A DNA stretch of 37,517 bases. Source: Methylocystis sp. GTDB taxonomy: Bacteria > Pseudomonadota > Alphaproteobacteria > Rhizobiales > Beijerinckiaceae. Made by a program: the position numbers and the translations under genes. Each line of letters starts with the position of its first letter. The stretch's first letter is position 1. Of this stretch, positions 1-7,695 are shown in pieces. A model generated the notes under the pieces. It had not been told where the DNA came from. It did not search any database and saw nothing but the letters and a program-made list of their open reading frames with translations. The stretch is from the NCBI GenBank assembly GCA_022843525.1, contig JALHNR010000005.1:1-37517 (forward strand), given 5' to 3'.

Positions 1-156
1 GTGCTGAATGCGGGCTCCAGTTTCGCCTTGCCGGCGGGTCATGCGCATTTTGTCTGGACGACAGATGAGGAAACGCTCGTTGAGTTGTTCGCGACCGGGC
101 CATGGGGCATCGCCTATACCGATCCCAAGGAAGATCCGCGCAAGGAGAACAAGTAA
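1..156 (+). CDS. Cupin-domain protein, 3' end only
   Basis: The reading frame is open from base 1 to a TAA at 154-156 and encodes the last 51 residues of a protein cut by the window edge. It contains GSSFALPAGHAHFVWT followed by ELFATGPWGIAYTDP, the pattern of the final beta strands of small single-domain cupins (a Gly/Pro turn, a His-containing strand, then a 'GPxGIxY' ending). The catalytic or metal-binding half lies outside the window, so substrate and activity cannot be given. It reads toward glmS with an 85 bp gap, so co-transcription is possible but not shown. The cupin call rests on motif resemblance only. Confidence 0.6.
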   Translation: MLNAGSSFALPAGHAHFVWTTDEETLVELFATGPWGIAYTDPKEDPRKENK

Positions 157-241
157 GCGCGTCCCTATCCCTGAATCCCGTCTCGCTCCCGCGCCCATCC
201 GCTCAGGCGGCGCTCTTGCTATTATGGCTTCGGAGGTCGTC

Positions 242-2071
242 ATGTGCGGCATTGTCGGAATTCTTGGAACCGGTCCGGTCGCGGACAAAATCGTCGAGTC
301 GCTCAAGCGCCTTGAATATCGGGGCTATGACTCCGCCGGCATCGCCACTCTGGAGAACGGGCGGCTGACCCGGCTGCGGGCGAGAGGCAAGCTGAAAAAC
401 CTCGAGGAAAAACTCGCAGCCGCGCCGCTTTCCGGCGCCGTCGGCATCGGCCACACGCGCTGGGCGACGCATGGCAAGCCTAATGAGAACAACGCCCATC
501 CGCACGCCAACGACCGCGTCGCGGTGGTTCATAATGGGATCATCGAAAACTTTCGCGAACTGCGCGCCGAATTGACGGCGAAGGGCCATATCTTTTCGAG
601 CGAGACCGACTCCGAAGCCGTCGCCCATCTCGTCGCCGACCAGCTGCGCAACGGCGCGTCGCCTGAAGAAGCTGTCGCGGCGGCGCTGAAGCGGCTCAAA
701 GGCGCCTTTGCGCTAGCCTTTCTCTTCGAGGGGGAAAGCGATCTTCTGATCGGCGCGCGGCGCGGTTCGCCACTCGCCGTGGGTTGGAGCGACGAAGGCG
801 CCTATCTCGGCTCCGACGCCTTGGCGCTCGCGCCATTCGCGACCTCCATCGCCTATCTGGACGAAGGCGACTGGGTGACGCTGACGCGCGAAGGCGCGCG
901 TTTCCATGACGCCAATGACAATCTCGTAGAGAGGCGCTTCCAGCCGCTGCTGGCCGGTTCCTTCCTGGTCGACAAGGGCAACTATCGCCATTTCATGGCC
1001 AAGGAGATCCACGAGCAGCCGGAGGTCGTCGGCCGCACGCTTGCGCATTATCTCGATCTCGCCGAAGGCGTCGTGCGCCTGCCGTTCGAATTTAAATTCG
1101 ATCCGCGGACGCTCTCGCGCGTGACCATTTCGGCCTGCGGCACGGCCTATTACGCTGGCCTCGTGGCGCGCTATTGGCTGGAGCGCTTCGCCCGACTTTC
1201 GGTGGAAATCGATATCGCGTCGGAATTTCGTTACCGCGAGGCGCCGCTGCCCGAGAATGGATTGACGATTCTGGTCTCGCAGTCCGGCGAAACCGCCGAC
1301 ACGCTCGCCGCGCTGCGCTACGCCCGCGAGCAGGGCCAGCACATCCTCTCGATCGTCAATGTCGAGACCTCGACGATCGCCCGCGAGAGCGACACGGTGG
1401 CGCAGACATTGGCGGGACCGGAGATCGGGGTCGCCTCGACGAAGGCCTTCACCTGTCAGCTCGTGGTGTTCGCCTGTCTTGCACTGGCGCTAGGCCGCGC
1501 GCGCGGCGTTCTGAGCAAGGAGCGCGAACGCGAACTTGTCGCGGAACTCGTCGCCGCGCCGGGGCAGATGGCGCAGGCGCTCGCTCATGAGGCGCAGATA
1601 GAACCGGTGGCGCGTGACGTCGCGCGGGCTTCGAGCGTGCTTTATCTCGGACGCGGAACCGCTTTTCCCTTGGCGCTCGAAGGCGCGCTGAAGCTCAAGG
1701 AGCTTTCCTATATCCACGCCGAAGGCTATGCGGCCGGCGAACTGAAGCACGGGCCCATCGCGCTGATCGACTACGCCATGCCGGTGATCGTGCTGGCGCC
1801 CCCCGACGCGAGCCTCGAGAAGACTGTATCGAATCTGCAGGAAGTCGCCGCGCGCGGCGGCCATTTGATTCTCATTGGCTCGCCGCACGCTCGAGACGCC
1901 GCGGCCGCCGAACTCGCTGGTTTCATCGAAATGCCTGAAAGCGTGGCGGGACCGTTTGCGGTCATCGTTTACGCTATTCCCGCGCAGCTCCTCGCTTATC
2001 ACGTCGCGACCTTCATGGGCAAAGACGTGGATCAGCCGCGCAATCTCGCCAAGAGCGTCACGGTGGAATAG
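242..2071 (+). CDS. glmS: Glutamine--fructose-6-phosphate aminotransferase (isomerizing)
   Basis: GlmS makes glucosamine-6-phosphate from fructose-6-phosphate and glutamine, the committed step to UDP-GlcNAc for peptidoglycan and LPS. The 609-aa product is the usual length. The start is ATG 242, because the protein must begin MCGIVGILG so that Cys2 becomes the N-terminal nucleophile of the class II glutaminase domain; GGAGG at 232-236 supports it. The frame is open further upstream but that part is not coding. The N-terminal amidotransferase domain shows RLEYRGYDSAG, HTRWATHG and HNGIIENF. Two SIS sugar-isomerase domains follow (SACGTAYYAG, VSQSGETADT, LGRGTAFPLALEGALKLKE), and the protein ends DQPRNLAKSVTVE as in the family. 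Its stop lies 5 bp from the stop of the convergent oxidoreductase gene. No glmU is present next to it. Confidence 0.97.
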   Translation: MCGIVGILGTGPVADKIVESLKRLEYRGYDSAGIATLENGRLTRLRARGKLKNLEEKLAAAPLSGAVGIGHTRWATHGKPNENNAHPHANDRVAVVHNGIIENFRELRAELTAKGHIFSSETDSEAVAHLVADQLRNGASPEEAVAAALKRLKGAFALAFLFEGESDLLIGARRGSPLAVGWSDEGAYLGSDALALAPFATSIAYLDEGDWVTLTREGARFHDANDNLVERRFQPLLAGSFLVDKGNYRHFMAKEIHEQPEVVGRTLAHYLDLAEGVVRLPFEFKFDPRTLSRVTISACGTAYYAGLVARYWLERFARLSVEIDIASEFRYREAPLPENGLTILVSQSGETADTLAALRYAREQGQHILSIVNVETSTIARESDTVAQTLAGPEIGVASTKAFTCQLVVFACLALALGRARGVLSKERERELVAELVAAPGQMAQALAHEAQIEPVARDVARASSVLYLGRGTAFPLALEGALKLKELSYIHAEGYAAGELKHGPIALIDYAMPVIVLAPPDASLEKTVSNLQEVAARGGHLILIGSPHARDAAAAELAGFIEMPESVAGPFAVIVYAIPAQLLAYHVATFMGKDVDQPRNLAKSVTVE

Positions 2072-2076
2072 GGCGC

Positions 2077-3576
2077 TCAGCCCCTCTTGATGATCTCGAC
2101 GGCGTTCCGCGCCTCGACGATGGCGCTCTCCGCCGCCGGCATGCCCTGGCCGTCCGAATGCGCGAGCAGCACATTGCCGAAGCGCTTGGGCAAGTTCCGC
2201 ATTGTCTCGACGATCCCCGGCGCGGCGATGAGGTGATGGTGGCCCCAGCGCGTCAGCCGCGCCTCCGCGAGCCGGGCCTGTCCGAAGGACTCGGGCATGA
2301 AACGTTGCAACTCTTCAACGATCGGCGCGGCGAAGCCGGCGCGGTCGCCGGCAAGCAGGCGCGCCCGCCCCGCGCCAGGGTCGCGGAACGGCGCGTAGAC
2401 GGTCAGGATGCTGTGATCCGTGGGCCGCTCGGCGGCGGGCAGGACCGCGGTCGCGCTGATCACGTCGCTGAAGCTCTGGGCGCCGAGCGCCCAGCTGTCG
2501 TAGGGCAGGTCCGCTGGCGATCCCTCGAAACAGCAATTGGCGACGAGATAGCTGCCCTGCCGGAGCCGGGTCATTTTCGTCGTCAGGGCGGGATCGACGC
2601 CGAGCAAAATGCGGCCCGCGAAAAAATAGGGGGCGGCAACGACCGCCCAGCGCGCCTCGAGGCAGCGGGGCTCCCCAGGGTGTTGCGCGTCGAACCAGCC
2701 CACGCGGGCGTAGCCGCCTTCCGACGGTTCGATCGCGTAAACCGCGGCGCTCGTAACGATGCGTCCTTCGCCGGCGTGCGACAGGCGCGCGGCCATGGCG
2801 CGGGCGATCACGCCGTTGCCGCCCGGGAAGGCGTAGATCGGCGCGTTGATCTCCGAAAGAAAGTTGACGCCCGCATAGGCGGAGATTTCGGCCGCGGGCG
2901 CGCCGAGCGCCGAGAGGCAGTAGGCGTCGAGCAGGCCGAAGAGTTCGGAGTCGATATGCTCGCGCCGCAAAAATTCATGCAGGGAGAACTGGTCCAGGGC
3001 AAGCGCCGGCGCCGACGCCTCGGCGATTGGGATCTTGGGGAAGTCCGGGCTCTCGCCGAGGCGGCGCAGAAGTTTCTTCAGCCGCTCATAGGCGCCGCGC
3101 CATTCTCCCTCCCTTGGGTCCTCGGCGCTGGCCGCGCCTGACAGCGCTCGGTCGACCGGCTCGCTGACGGGTCGCGGCGCGAGCCCCAGCGTCTCGTAAA
3201 GCCTCAGGAAAGGATCAGATATGTCAACAATATAAGCTGATCCGAGCGCATAGTCGACATCGCGCCAGCGGCCCGATTTGGCGACCCCGCCGGGCTCCGA
3301 CTCGCGCTCCAAGACAATGAGGTCGCGATCCCGTAGCAGCGCCGCGACGGTGAGGCCGGCGATTCCGCCGCCGATGACGACGACGTCGACGCGCCGCTCG
3401 GGAGCCGCAAGCGGCGTGCGCCAAAGCCCGTCGCGGATTGCGTGCATGGGCGCGAAACCGTCGCCCGTCCATTCGCCCAGCTGATAGGACGGCGCTTGCG
3501 CCGCTTCGGCGCTCGGCAGGACCAACTGCGCCGCCAGGGCGCCCAGTCCTACGATCGTCGCACGACGCGTCACCAT
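2077..3576 (-). CDS. FAD-dependent amine-oxidase-like oxidoreductase, probable Tat substrate
   Basis: The 499-aa protein starts MVTRRATIVGLGALAAQLVLP, a short Tat-like leader (T-R-R, a hydrophobic stretch, then a Ser/Ala-rich end), so a folded flavoprotein exported to the periplasm is likely. The mature part has the classic dinucleotide-binding fold VVVIGGGIAGLTVAALL followed by the acidic ribose-binding LIVLERE and a Gly-Gly pair, the pattern of the flavin amine oxidase/phytoene desaturase superfamily. A C-terminal segment, NVLLAHSDGQGMPAAESAIVEA, matches the usual FAD-closing motif. I chose ATG 3576 because it opens the leader and has GGGAAG just upstream; an in-frame ATG at 3621 would add 15 residues before the twin Arg. 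Substrate unknown; it is not a recognised pathway enzyme. Confidence 0.75.
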   Translation of the reverse strand: MVTRRATIVGLGALAAQLVLPSAEAAQAPSYQLGEWTGDGFAPMHAIRDGLWRTPLAAPERRVDVVVIGGGIAGLTVAALLRDRDLIVLERESEPGGVAKSGRWRDVDYALGSAYIVDISDPFLRLYETLGLAPRPVSEPVDRALSGAASAEDPREGEWRGAYERLKKLLRRLGESPDFPKIPIAEASAPALALDQFSLHEFLRREHIDSELFGLLDAYCLSALGAPAAEISAYAGVNFLSEINAPIYAFPGGNGVIARAMAARLSHAGEGRIVTSAAVYAIEPSEGGYARVGWFDAQHPGEPRCLEARWAVVAAPYFFAGRILLGVDPALTTKMTRLRQGSYLVANCCFEGSPADLPYDSWALGAQSFSDVISATAVLPAAERPTDHSILTVYAPFRDPGAGRARLLAGDRAGFAAPIVEELQRFMPESFGQARLAEARLTRWGHHHLIAAPGIVETMRNLPKRFGNVLLAHSDGQGMPAAESAIVEARNAVEIIKRG

Positions 3577-3605
3577 GGCCGCTTCCCAAGACAATAAGCG
3601 CGATA

Positions 3606-3758
3606 ATGCATGCCGTTCCACTGAGGGTGAGCGTCGCCATTGACAGGGGGCGGGCTGAACTGGTCTATGCAGGCGACGCCGCGCCAGGCGCGCTAACGCT
3701 CGATCGGCGCACGATCCTGTCCAAGGGACGTCTCGCGCTTTTCGAAATCATGTTCTGA
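3606..3758 (+). CDS. Possible 50-aa small protein ahead of the ABC exporter
   Basis: An ATG at 3606 opens a 51-codon frame that stops 20 bp before the TTG start of the exporter permease. The product begins MHAVPLRVSVAIDRG and ends GRLALFEIMF, with GC-rich third positions like the neighbouring real genes. It has no signal peptide, membrane segment or family motif that I can see, and no convincing ribosome site. The position could indicate a translationally coupled leader, but GC-rich DNA often has open frames of this size by chance. A candidate -35/-10 pair lies inside it, so both calls cannot be fully right. Low confidence. Confidence 0.22.
   Translation: MHAVPLRVSVAIDRGRAELVYAGDAAPGALTLDRRTILSKGRLALFEIMF
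3640..3668 (+). promoter_or_regulatory. Candidate sigma-70 promoter for the ABC exporter
   Basis: A perfect -35 hexamer TTGACA is at 3640-3645; 17 bp downstream is a poor -10 (GTCTAT, 3663-3668). It lies about 110 bp ahead of the permease start, in the divergent gap with the oxidoreductase. The weak -10 keeps confidence low. Confidence 0.25.
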
Positions 3759-3778
3759 ACCTAAGGACGCGCCGACAC

Positions 3779-4603
3779 TTGCTCGCCTCGATCCCTCCCG
3801 TCTATGTCGCGCCCTTCGAACGGGCTTGGCGCAACCGGGAGCTTATCCGCGCCGTTGTGCGGCGCGAGTTCATTTCCCGATTTCGCGGCTCGGCGCTTGG
3901 ACCGCTCTGGGCGGTGCTGTCGCCGCTTATCATGCTGCTCACCTATACCGCGCTGTTCTCGATCACGGTTCCGCAGCTTTCCGCCGGCATGAGCGTCACC
4001 GACTATGCAAGCTCGATTTTCATCGGGCTTATCGTCTTCAATCTGTTTAGCGAACTCGCCTATCGAGCGCCAATGCTCTTGCACGAGCATGTCAACTTCG
4101 TGAAGAAGTCGATTTTCCCCAGCGAAACTATCGCCTGGACGGCGACGATCCGGGCGTTCACCTACGGGGGAGTGGGCTTCGCCGTCTACATCGTCTTTCG
4201 CTTGCTGACCGCAGGAACGATTCCCTTAACGATCGTGCTGACGCCATTCCTGATCGCGCCCTTTTTTCTCTTTATCATCGGCGTAGTGTGGTTTCTGATG
4301 GCGCTCGGGGCGTTCACGCGCGACGTCGCCCATATCATGGCCTCCGTCGTGCCGGTGCTCATGTTCGCGACGCCGATCTTCTATCGCCTGGACCAGATCG
4401 CCGCCATGTCCGGATCGGTCGCATTGTGGCTGCGTCTCAACATCGTCGGCGATTACATCGAGATGCTGCGCTCCCTTGCTCTTGATGGAACAATTCCAAA
4501 CGTCTTCGGCTATCTCGCGCTTGTCGCGGTCTCCTACGCCGTGTTCCTTGGCGGGTATCAGTTCTTCATGCGCTACAAATCGGTCATCGTCGATGTCATC
4601 TGA
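3779..4603 (+). CDS. ABC-2 type polysaccharide export permease (Wzm/KpsM/TagG-like)
   Basis: The 274-aa integral membrane protein has about six hydrophobic segments and an N-terminal cytoplasmic amphipathic stretch (WRNRELIRAVVRREFISRFR) directly before the first membrane helix, as in exporters of undecaprenyl-linked polysaccharides. The N-terminal SALGPLWAVLSPL motif and the HEHVNFVKKSIFPSE loop between helices are typical of Wzm/KpsM/TagG permeases. The start is a TTG at 3779 with AAGGA at 3763-3767; no better ATG exists upstream in frame. Its end overlaps the ATPase gene by 11 nt, so the two subunits are translated together. The exported glycan cannot be read from sequence; glycosyltransferases lie nearby. 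Confidence 0.9.
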   Translation: MLASIPPVYVAPFERAWRNRELIRAVVRREFISRFRGSALGPLWAVLSPLIMLLTYTALFSITVPQLSAGMSVTDYASSIFIGLIVFNLFSELAYRAPMLLHEHVNFVKKSIFPSETIAWTATIRAFTYGGVGFAVYIVFRLLTAGTIPLTIVLTPFLIAPFFLFIIGVVWFLMALGAFTRDVAHIMASVVPVLMFATPIFYRLDQIAAMSGSVALWLRLNIVGDYIEMLRSLALDGTIPNVFGYLALVAVSYAVFLGGYQFFMRYKSVIVDVI

Positions 4604-5354
4604 GCCCTCTATCCGCTGCGCGGGCGTCGGCAAGGCTTTCCAGCTCTATGCGCATCAGAACGACCAACTCAAGCAGATCGTGTTTGGCCTATGGAAGAAG
4701 TTCTATAAGGACAAATGGGTTCTGCATGACGTCAATTTCACGGTCGAGAGAGGCGAGCGCGTCGGCATCGTGGGACGCAACGGCGCCGGCAAGACAACGC
4801 TGCTGCAGATTCTATGCGGCATCACTCAGCCGACGAAAGGCGAGTTCAGGGTCAGCGGCCGTATCGCGCCGATTTTGGCGCTCGGCTCTGGCTTCGACGG
4901 GCTGCTGACGGGGCGCGAAAACGCCCGCATCGGCGCGGCGATCCTAGGGCTGTCGCGCAAGGAGGTCGACGCCTGCATCGACGACATCGCCGCCTTCGCC
5001 GACATCGGGTCGTTTTTTGAGCAACCGATGCGCACCTATTCGATGGGCATGATCGCGCGCGTGGCTTTCGCGATTTGCGCCCACGCCAAAGCCGACGTGC
5101 TCATCGTCGATGAAGCGCTTTCGGTCGGCGACGAAATCTTTCAGCGCAAGTGCGAGAAATACATCGCCGAATTCGCTAAAACAGGCACCATTTTGATGGT
5201 GTCGCATGATCTCAACTTTCTCGCCTCCCTATGCAATCGCGTGCTTTGGCTCGAGGGCGGCGTCGTGCGCGAGATCGGCGATCCGGAGAAGGTGGTCGCC
5301 GACTATCGTAAGGCGATGCGCGCCGAAGAAGGTCACGCGAGCGGTGTCGCGTAG
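4593..5354 (+). CDS. ABC exporter ATPase (Wzt/KpsT/TagH-like)
   Basis: This 253-aa protein powers the permease encoded just upstream. Walker A is GRNGAGKTT (residues 61-69), Walker B VLIVDEAL (169-176) with the catalytic Glu next to Asp, and the H-loop His is at about 205 (MVSHDLN). The signature motif is the degenerate YSMGM (149-153) typical of polysaccharide ATPases. The extended N-terminal region before Walker A (FGLWKKFYKDKWVLHDV) is also typical. There is no C-terminal carbohydrate-binding domain as in O9a-type Wzt, so it resembles the short KpsT/TagH form. ATG 4593 is chosen because it opens the conserved domain and overlaps the permease end. The last 22 nt overlap the 3' end of the opposite-strand LptF/G-like gene. 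Confidence 0.92.
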   Translation: MSSEPSIRCAGVGKAFQLYAHQNDQLKQIVFGLWKKFYKDKWVLHDVNFTVERGERVGIVGRNGAGKTTLLQILCGITQPTKGEFRVSGRIAPILALGSGFDGLLTGRENARIGAAILGLSRKEVDACIDDIAAFADIGSFFEQPMRTYSMGMIARVAFAICAHAKADVLIVDEALSVGDEIFQRKCEKYIAEFAKTGTILMVSHDLNFLASLCNRVLWLEGGVVREIGDPEKVVADYRKAMRAEEGHASGVA

Positions 5355-6499
5355 GCGTCCCGCGCGGATGAAGCGCGTTCGCCGCGAAGGCGCTTGGGCG
5401 TGGGGCTGCGGTTGAGCCGGGCGAGGAGCCAAAGCGAAACCCCGACTTCGGCGAGCGCGAGCGCGGCAAGCAGCAAGACGAACAACCCACTGATGCGCAG
5501 AAGCGACTCAAGCGCGACGAGAAAGCCGATGTGCACGGCCGGAACCGCAATCGTGGTGAGGCCTCCGGCCGCTCCGCGCCGGCCGGTGATGTTCCCAAAT
5601 GTCAGGACGAGCGCCATCGCGAGCAGCGTGTGGGCGATCGCGAGCGCGGGCACGCCGAAACGCTTCGCCGCCTCCGCCGTCCACTCTCCAAGCTGGCGCG
5701 GATCGCCGCGCGCCGCAGCGTAATTGGCGAGAAAGGCGCCGGCCGACAATTCATAGACGCCGCGCCAGCCCCGGTCGGGCAGCGTTGCGCTGCCCTGCAT
5801 CGGCAACGCCATGGCGTATTCATCGAAATTGGCGATGCGCACGTCGCCTGTCGTCAATGAGCGCGTCTGGATGCTGCCGTTGGAGAGCGCGACGATAACC
5901 CCAGATTCATTGCGTCGAAATTCGGCGCGCGCCGCCGTCACAGTCTCTTCCTGCATCTTTTCGATCGACAGCTGACGCACGAACAGATTGATCGCAAGGT
6001 CAGGCGTCTCCCAACGCTCGATGTAGAGCGTCTTCACGCCATTGTCGAAGGTGTAGAAACGCGCCGCGTCGAGCATGCGATGATTGAGCGAATTGCGCAC
6101 GACATTGAGCACGTCCTGCATGCCGCTTGAATAGTAGGGCGCCGCGAAATTGGCGAGCAGATAGCCGAGCACGACGACGCCGGCCGCCAAGATCAGCGCC
6201 GGGCGGCAGATGGCCCAGACGGAAAGGCGCAGCGCGTAGAGAACGGCGATCATGCCCTCGCTCGCCATTCGGCCGAACTCGAGCGCGGTGGCGACGCCCA
6301 CCGCCATCGGCAAAGTCACGTAAGCCACCGTCGGCGTCACCCCGATCAAGGCGGGAATAACGAGGCCGCCGCGCACGGCGGCCGGCGGCAGTTGGTAAAG
6401 CAGATATGACAGGACGACGGGGATGGAGAGCGCGAACTGCACGATGAGCACGCCGAACCCGATGCGCTTGAACAGATAGCGGAACAACAGGCGCGGCAT
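5333..6499 (-). CDS. LptF/LptG-family permease, unpaired copy
   Basis: The 388-aa product has the LptF/LptG (YjgP/YjgQ) layout: N-terminal MPRLLFRYLFKRIGFG and about three membrane segments to roughly residue 120, a periplasmic beta-rich domain, then three C-terminal membrane helices and a basic tail. In the Lpt system such proteins form a heterodimer with LptB to extract LPS from the inner membrane. Here there is one gene, no adjacent second permease, no lptD and no lptB. ATG 6499 is the start because it opens the conserved N-terminus; the upstream frame (to 6820) is Arg/Pro-rich and overlaps the neighbouring glycosyltransferase. The stop lies inside the 3' end of the convergent ATPase gene. 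Whether it is LptF proper or a specialised paralogue is not decidable here. Confidence 0.8.
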   Translation of the reverse strand: MPRLLFRYLFKRIGFGVLIVQFALSIPVVLSYLLYQLPPAAVRGGLVIPALIGVTPTVAYVTLPMAVGVATALEFGRMASEGMIAVLYALRLSVWAICRPALILAAGVVVLGYLLANFAAPYYSSGMQDVLNVVRNSLNHRMLDAARFYTFDNGVKTLYIERWETPDLAINLFVRQLSIEKMQEETVTAARAEFRRNESGVIVALSNGSIQTRSLTTGDVRIANFDEYAMALPMQGSATLPDRGWRGVYELSAGAFLANYAAARGDPRQLGEWTAEAAKRFGVPALAIAHTLLAMALVLTFGNITGRRGAAGGLTTIAVPAVHIGFLVALESLLRISGLFVLLLAALALAEVGVSLWLLARLNRSPTPKRLRGERASSARDAYATPLA

Positions 6500-6620
6500 G
6501 GGCGGGCTCCGCGCTATCGCTCGGCGTCGCGCCGAGCGGCCAAGAAGGTTCGCGTCGCGACGGCCAAGCGGAAGAGCGGCGCGCGGGCGCAAAGCCGCGC
6601 ACGACGCGAGGCGCCGCGCA

Positions 6621-7526
6621 TCATCGCTTGAACCTCGCCCAGGCGGCCTGCGAATAGTGCGTCCACGCCTCATCGAACACGCCATTCTTCGGCAGCGCCG
6701 TCGCGCCGGCCCAATGCGCGAAATAGATCTCCTTGCCTTCGTAATCGACGGGTTTGCCGTGCTTAAACTCGACGCCTGGCGCCTTGTAGAAGCTTTCGTG
6801 GGAGGCGCCCGCGATGACATTCGGTAAAAGCTCGATTTTCAGGCCGCGCCGGTGCGTGACGAAATTGACGAGCGGTTGAGCGAAGAGTTGGCCGCGCTTG
6901 CGCACGTCATGGAAAATCACGGCGTCGTCGCGGATTGTGTCGATGAAATCGGACAACTTCAGATATTGGTTCGATGTGACCCAAAAGCCGTCATTGAAGA
7001 GGAGCGCGTCCTTCAAAAAAGGATAGTGAACGCGCCTGTCGTTGTAGACATATTCGAAGCTCGGAGAGGCGACGATGAACTCCGTCTTGCCTTTGTCCAA
7101 ACGGCCGAACAGCGGCGTGAAGTCACGAAACAGAATGACGTCCACATCGACATAGGCGACTTCATCAAGCGGCAGCGCGAGCGCTTGCAGCTTTCGCAGC
7201 CGACGGCGGTTGGTGTTGAAGATGCCGGGATAAAGTTCGTGCGAGAGCTTGTCGATCTCCGTCGGCTCTTCGCCGACGTAATGCGCCCCGTAAATTTCAG
7301 CCGCGCGGCGCGTCATGCTGACATTGTCGTCATAGGGAATGAGATAAAGCGGCAGCGCGGAATTGGTGTCTCGGTAGCTTTCGAGAAAAGGGAGCAGCCA
7401 GTCGATGATCTTGTCATTGCCGACGATGGCGACGCCGTAGCGCTTGGCGGGGACGGGGGTGGGCGCGGGACTGGCGGCCGCGGCGCCCTCGGGCGATAAG
7501 ACTGGATTTGGAACGCGAAGCCTCAT
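6621..7526 (-). CDS. Putative GT-A fold glycosyltransferase
   Basis: The 301-aa protein has an Ala/Pro-rich N-terminal stretch (about residues 12-32), then YGVAIVGNDKIIDWLLPFLES, a nucleotide-sugar-binding start. A central YVDVDVILFRDFTPLF carries a D-x-D metal-binding motif at about residue 165, as in GT-A enzymes of the family 8/Nucleotid_trans type. Later motifs are LLFNDGFWVTSNQ and EIYFAHWAGA, which resemble acceptor-site and His elements of those enzymes. The donor sugar is unknown. The start at 7526 lacks a clear ribosome site, and the open frame continues upstream into the opposite-strand neighbour, so the N-terminus is tentative. It precedes the LptF/G-like gene on the same strand with 121 bp between, so the two may be co-transcribed. 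Confidence 0.68.
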   Translation of the reverse strand: MRLRVPNPVLSPEGAAAASPAPTPVPAKRYGVAIVGNDKIIDWLLPFLESYRDTNSALPLYLIPYDDNVSMTRRAAEIYGAHYVGEEPTEIDKLSHELYPGIFNTNRRRLRKLQALALPLDEVAYVDVDVILFRDFTPLFGRLDKGKTEFIVASPSFEYVYNDRRVHYPFLKDALLFNDGFWVTSNQYLKLSDFIDTIRDDAVIFHDVRKRGQLFAQPLVNFVTHRRGLKIELLPNVIAGASHESFYKAPGVEFKHGKPVDYEGKEIYFAHWAGATALPKNGVFDEAWTHYSQAAWARFKR

Positions 7527-7695
7527 ATAGGGGATGTATTTGAAAATGTCGGGCAAAAGCAAGGGGCGGCTCGGTATTGAGGAAAGATGCGGGTCGGGAC
7601 GCCTCAATGTGAAACAGCAGCGATGCGGCGCGTCTGAGAGGCCGAACGCGCGATTCTCGTAAGGTATTTGAGAACGATCGACATGTTGCAGCACG

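Noticed and set aside
8-241. Upstream extension of the glmS frame
   Set aside because: GlmS needs Cys next to the initiator Met, and the upstream residues are Arg/Pro-rich and overlap the cupin gene in another frame.
2158-3141. 327-codon + strand frame opposite the FAD oxidoreductase
   Set aside because: It lacks family motifs and is Arg/Gly/Ala-rich, the usual mirror of a GC-biased gene; the minus-strand frame has clear FAD motifs.
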